A stretch of DNA of 64,000 bases. It comes from Branchiostoma belcheri. Its lineage: Eukaryota; Chordata; Leptocardii; Amphioxiformes; Branchiostomatidae. The notes under the pieces were generated by a model. That model did not search any database and was not told where the DNA came from. It saw only the letters and a program-made list of their open reading frames with translations. The DNA is taken from contig NW_017804054.1 of NCBI RefSeq assembly GCF_001625305.1, forward strand, positions 2,596,541-2,660,540, in the 5' to 3' direction. A program made the translations under genes and the position numbers. Positions 60,800 to 64,000 of this stretch are shown here, one piece after another (the stretch's first letter is position 1; each line of letters begins with the position of its first letter).

Positions 60800-61769
60800 G
60801 GCGATACGAGGTCAGCGGTAGGGAACGACAACACCGAGAAACAACCGGGCCTTGGCAGCTCTTACAGGCGTGCTCACGGCTCTACTTATGACCTACTAGT
60901 GTCCAAAACCTCCCAGCACCTCAGCTTAGCAAGGCGGTAGAGTAGTATGTCGATCACCGGTTCGGTTCTGCCGGTTTCCGGATCTGAGCTCCTGGTCTCG
61001 CTAGCCACTCTCACCCCCACTACACTGACGTCACCATCAATTACCAGGCGATATATTAGAGGCTCTGCATGCCTTTTTTCCGTGAGGCGTAGCGAGATGT
61101 TTTAATAATCCATCGTTAATCGCAGCCCGCCCACTTAGTTTTAATGTTAATTGTATAGGTAAACTATTCGTGAAGGGTAATTGGTCGCTATGATTCTACG
61201 TAGCACATTGATAGTAATTCCGGGTTTATCATTAAAGGTTTATTTTGATATTGACAAATTCTCGTAGTCTTGCCCAAGTCAAGGTACTAGTTTTGCCAAA
61301 CACCCCTTGAATACAGTGGAACAATCCGATGAAAGTATCCCCCAAACGACCCAAAACCAGTAACCAGAACAAGTCAATTTGCCATTAAGCCTTTCCAGTC
61401 AACCTGAATTCACCCTAAGTATGACCCGTCGGGACCTTTTAAACGTACCGTTAACCAGCTTCCTGTATCCCCTCATGCAGACCCTCATATTATGTCAGTG
61501 GCCTGGCTTTCGTACTCACAGCGGCTTGACAGTCGGTGAGGGAAACATATCATGCCTGGCGGGCTGGAATGTGGCTCAAGATTATTTATACGGGGGCTCG
61601 ATGCAAACGGTGACTACAAAAGCCCCTTTGGCATCTCCAGCTCTCGGCCCGCATACATGTTTTGCTCGGGCGAAGATCTCCATTGTTCAAGCGCACAATG
61701 CTCCAGCTACGAACCAGGGCTTTCACAAATGTTAAAGGTTAAAGGCATCCAGTTTTTAGAGCTTGGAAA
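60800..61769. other. Upstream region of the kinase I-beta exon
   Basis: GC content is raised just before the ATG (60800-61020), consistent with 5' UTR or promoter, but no TATA-like box is convincing. The plus-strand open stretch 61379-61735 shows no homology I recognise. Confidence 0.4.
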
Positions 61770-61890
61770 ACCGATTTTACAAAGTCAATATTCTAGTCAC
61801 TTCTATACATACTTGTTGGAACCACACTTTCCTAATGTATTTTGACCATTATGGAGCAAATATACCCGAAATTCTAACGAAAAATGGTTA
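61770..61890 (+). repeat. Dispersed ~120-bp repeat (second copy at 62533-62652)
   Basis: CAAAGTCAATATTCTAGT, AACCACACT, AATGTAT, CATTATGGAGCAAA and ATTCTAACGAAAAATGGTTA recur in the same order at 62533-62652. The spacing of about 760 bases suggests a local duplication or two insertions of one element. Confidence 0.75.
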
Positions 61891-63499
61891 CTGGAAGGGC
61901 CCTGGGATGATTTTTAGGGTACCACTCCTAAAATAAAGGACTCATCCTGGGGCTTGTTTCTGCAGTTTTGAATACCAAAAATATGAAGTGCTTATACCGG
62001 CTATACAGATACAGATACAGATGAAGTACTGTTTGAAACGTGCAAATGTGAAGCAGTATGTGGCAATATTACAAAGATTGTCTTGTTCAGAATATTTCCG
62101 GTTTTGCTGCTCTGAAAATGCATTGGATGACAATGTTGCCCCTGTGGCACTACTTAGTAAAAAGCGCGAGAGAAGTGTATACCTACTTCTCATAATAACC
62201 ATTTCGCTTTACAATGTCTGAAATTTTGACTCACTGCTGCCCGTCTTTTCCGTGCTTGTTAGCGGCATTAATAAACAATTTAGGATCTAAGGACCGTGTT
62301 CAGCGCAACTCACTGCTTTCAGCACGTAGCTACTAGACTAATTATTAAGTTGTACCCACCCACACACTGCGTTAGTGTTGTTTTGTTGCCAAGGCAAGCG
62401 CGCATTGATATGCATAAATAATATTTACTTTATCCATGGAAGCGAAAATACACAACTCATAACGCAGCGTGGCCATAAGATTTAATTAACGTTTGGAAAA
62501 GCATTACGTGCAGTGTTTCAGGGATTGGGTTTTTCAAAGTCAATATTCTAGTAACTTATCTGCATACTATATAAGTCGAAACCACACTATCTCAATGTAT
62601 ATCGACATTCATGGAGCAAAAATGCCAAAAATTCTGACGAAAAGCGGTTAGCTTATAACGGAAAACATCATATTTCGTGCATTCTATAACAAAGTGATAT
62701 AAGTATGGACTATTGCAGAATCTAGTGGTGCAAAAAGAGGGAAATGTCCCGAGAAAGTCCCTATGTCGACTTTCTGAGATGATTCAGTGGGGACAAAATG
62801 ATTGCATAATTATAATCCATGTTGAATATTAGATTGTTCAGCTCAAATATGATTCATCTTATTTATAGAGTCAAGTTTTGTTTATTGTCATAAATCAATT
62901 TAAAAAAATTCTTCTATGAAAATGATTAACGTCAAAAACACGCGCCGTCGTTTGCAATGTGATTACGAATGAACTGAATCATTCTATTATGCAATATAGA
63001 AAATATGCTATCTGCTATATAAGCAAGCGATTCACTCACACGTACACACATGGATATAAAATATTCTTTTTCAATGTGTGATATGGAATGGATACATGAA
63101 CTATTGCCATAGCACGTAAAGGTGCTTTATCCCCCGAAAGAGCCCTTTCTACGCTGTAGAGTTAGGGTACACTTACCACTGTTATTGAGAAATCGTGACC
63201 TTTAAAATTCAAGGCCCTTGTATCAAATAATTGTTTTCCTGAGCTTACTCAAGGTTAGTACTAAAGTGCAGAGGTAGATAACACAGTTATTGAATTCTGA
63301 CTGACTGTTGCCGTTTCACAGTCCGTATATATTTATACATAGATATAAAGCTCTTTTATGTGCATGGAATATACGTGCATGGTTTTAGAACTACGATTCT
63401 ACAGTGAAGCATTTTGCTATACATCATGATATAAACCATTTATTGTGATATTTGATATGCTCATTTGCCACGTAACGTTAAAGTCATATATATATTTTT

Positions 63500-63535
63500 A
63501 CCTCCGGGGAAGGAAATATCCTTCCGCGAGGAGGT
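63500..63535. repeat. Nested hairpin ACCTCC...GGAGGT
   Basis: Outer arms ACCTCC/GGAGGT and inner arms GGAAGGA/TCCTTCC around AATA. The downstream GTCAGCAGCTGTTTCTCGCG and GGCTGGACGGAT suggest a dispersed repeat; the family is not certain. Confidence 0.6.
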
Positions 63536-63831
63536 TTTACTATTGTTCGAAACATTTCTGTCAGCAGCTGTTTCTCGCGATCGGCTGGACGGATTGGTCT
63601 GTTGTTCGGTATACGTATTGCTATTGGGCTGCAGATGATGCAGAACGTTTTTGTTTAATTGCATATGTGTTTATGGGCGTCGAAATAAAAGGTTTTTAAG
63701 TGCTCCGGACACCCCCGTTATGCTGAAAATGGAATTTACCATGTTGTTAAGGAATGGGGAGGTTTCAGTTTTGGGTCTTACCATTCAAAAGGGGTCAAAC
63801 AGAGGGGTGTCTGGTTCCGATAAAAACGTTG

Positions 63832-63892
63832 GGTGACGGCGCAGCAATGACGGCGCGGGATGACGGCGGGGGTAATGGCGCGGGTGACGCTG
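63832..63892 (+). repeat. CpG-rich GACGGCG repeat
   Basis: TGACGGCGC-like words repeat four to five times (GGTGACGGCGCAGCAA, TGACGGCGCGGGA, TGACGGCGGGGG, AATGGCGCGGG). GC- and CpG-rich against an AT-rich background at the window edge; may herald a promoter or exon of the next gene. Confidence 0.6.
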
Positions 63893-64000
63893 AACGCTGG
63901 GTGCAAGCCGAGTCAGCGCTAGATCTTCGTGTCGCGGCATTTATTTCCAGAAATACGGCGATACACGTCAATTTATTTCAAGTACCGCGCGTAGCTAGCA

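Noticed and set aside
61379-61845. Two overlapping open frames upstream of the kinase
   Set aside because: Neither shows a known motif, and their ends run into a dispersed repeat at 61770.

Overview
The window looks like nuclear DNA of an invertebrate deuterostome, most likely a lancelet (Branchiostoma). The reasons are compact intron-rich genes whose proteins resemble vertebrate ones closely, a very high load of short interspersed repeats, tRNA-derived SINEs, and a 20-base assembly gap flanked by a near-identical duplication, as expected when a highly heterozygous genome is assembled. The species call is inference; the gene calls rest on spliced translations worked out by hand, with GT-AG junctions and phases checked across every exon.

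Four multi-exon protein genes are present. (1) 241-3095, plus strand: the 3' part of a DNase I-like secreted endonuclease, with an unusual C-terminal extension of about 120 residues. (2) 23493-29617, plus: a five-exon rhodopsin-family neuropeptide receptor of the NPFF/RFamide type, 388 residues. (3) 37109-43111, plus: an erlin (SPFH/prohibitin-domain ER membrane protein), 338 residues, with a tandemly duplicated coding exon. (4) 47102-60799, minus: a cGMP-dependent protein kinase of the PKG I-beta type, 18 coding exons, 672 residues. The genes are functionally unrelated neighbours and form no operon-like unit.

The spaces between genes and the larger introns are filled with mobile DNA. I recognise a complete non-autonomous piggyBac-type element with TTAA flanks (5056-6032); six copies of a MITE with GGCCACAGC termini and three-base TNA-type flanks (family A); five copies of a second MITE-like family (B); two foldback families (C and E); a hAT-like MITE inside an erlin intron; several tRNA-headed SINE copies; at least five copies of a retroelement-like 3' tail; and many local tandem duplications. 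The stretches 6037-6833, 7500-9300, 12279-13214, 30740-32570 and 43270-44660 hold nothing I can name.

The most interesting observations are: two alternative erlin exons of equal length separated by a 50-base intron, only one of which keeps the conserved N-glycosylation sequon; a 33-base satellite in the 3' flank of the DNase gene whose unit matches the last codons and stop of that gene; overlapping competing splice donors in the kinase gene; the intact piggyBac-type MITE with three perfect 20-base palindromes; and a hammerhead-ribozyme-like motif in both arms of a foldback element.
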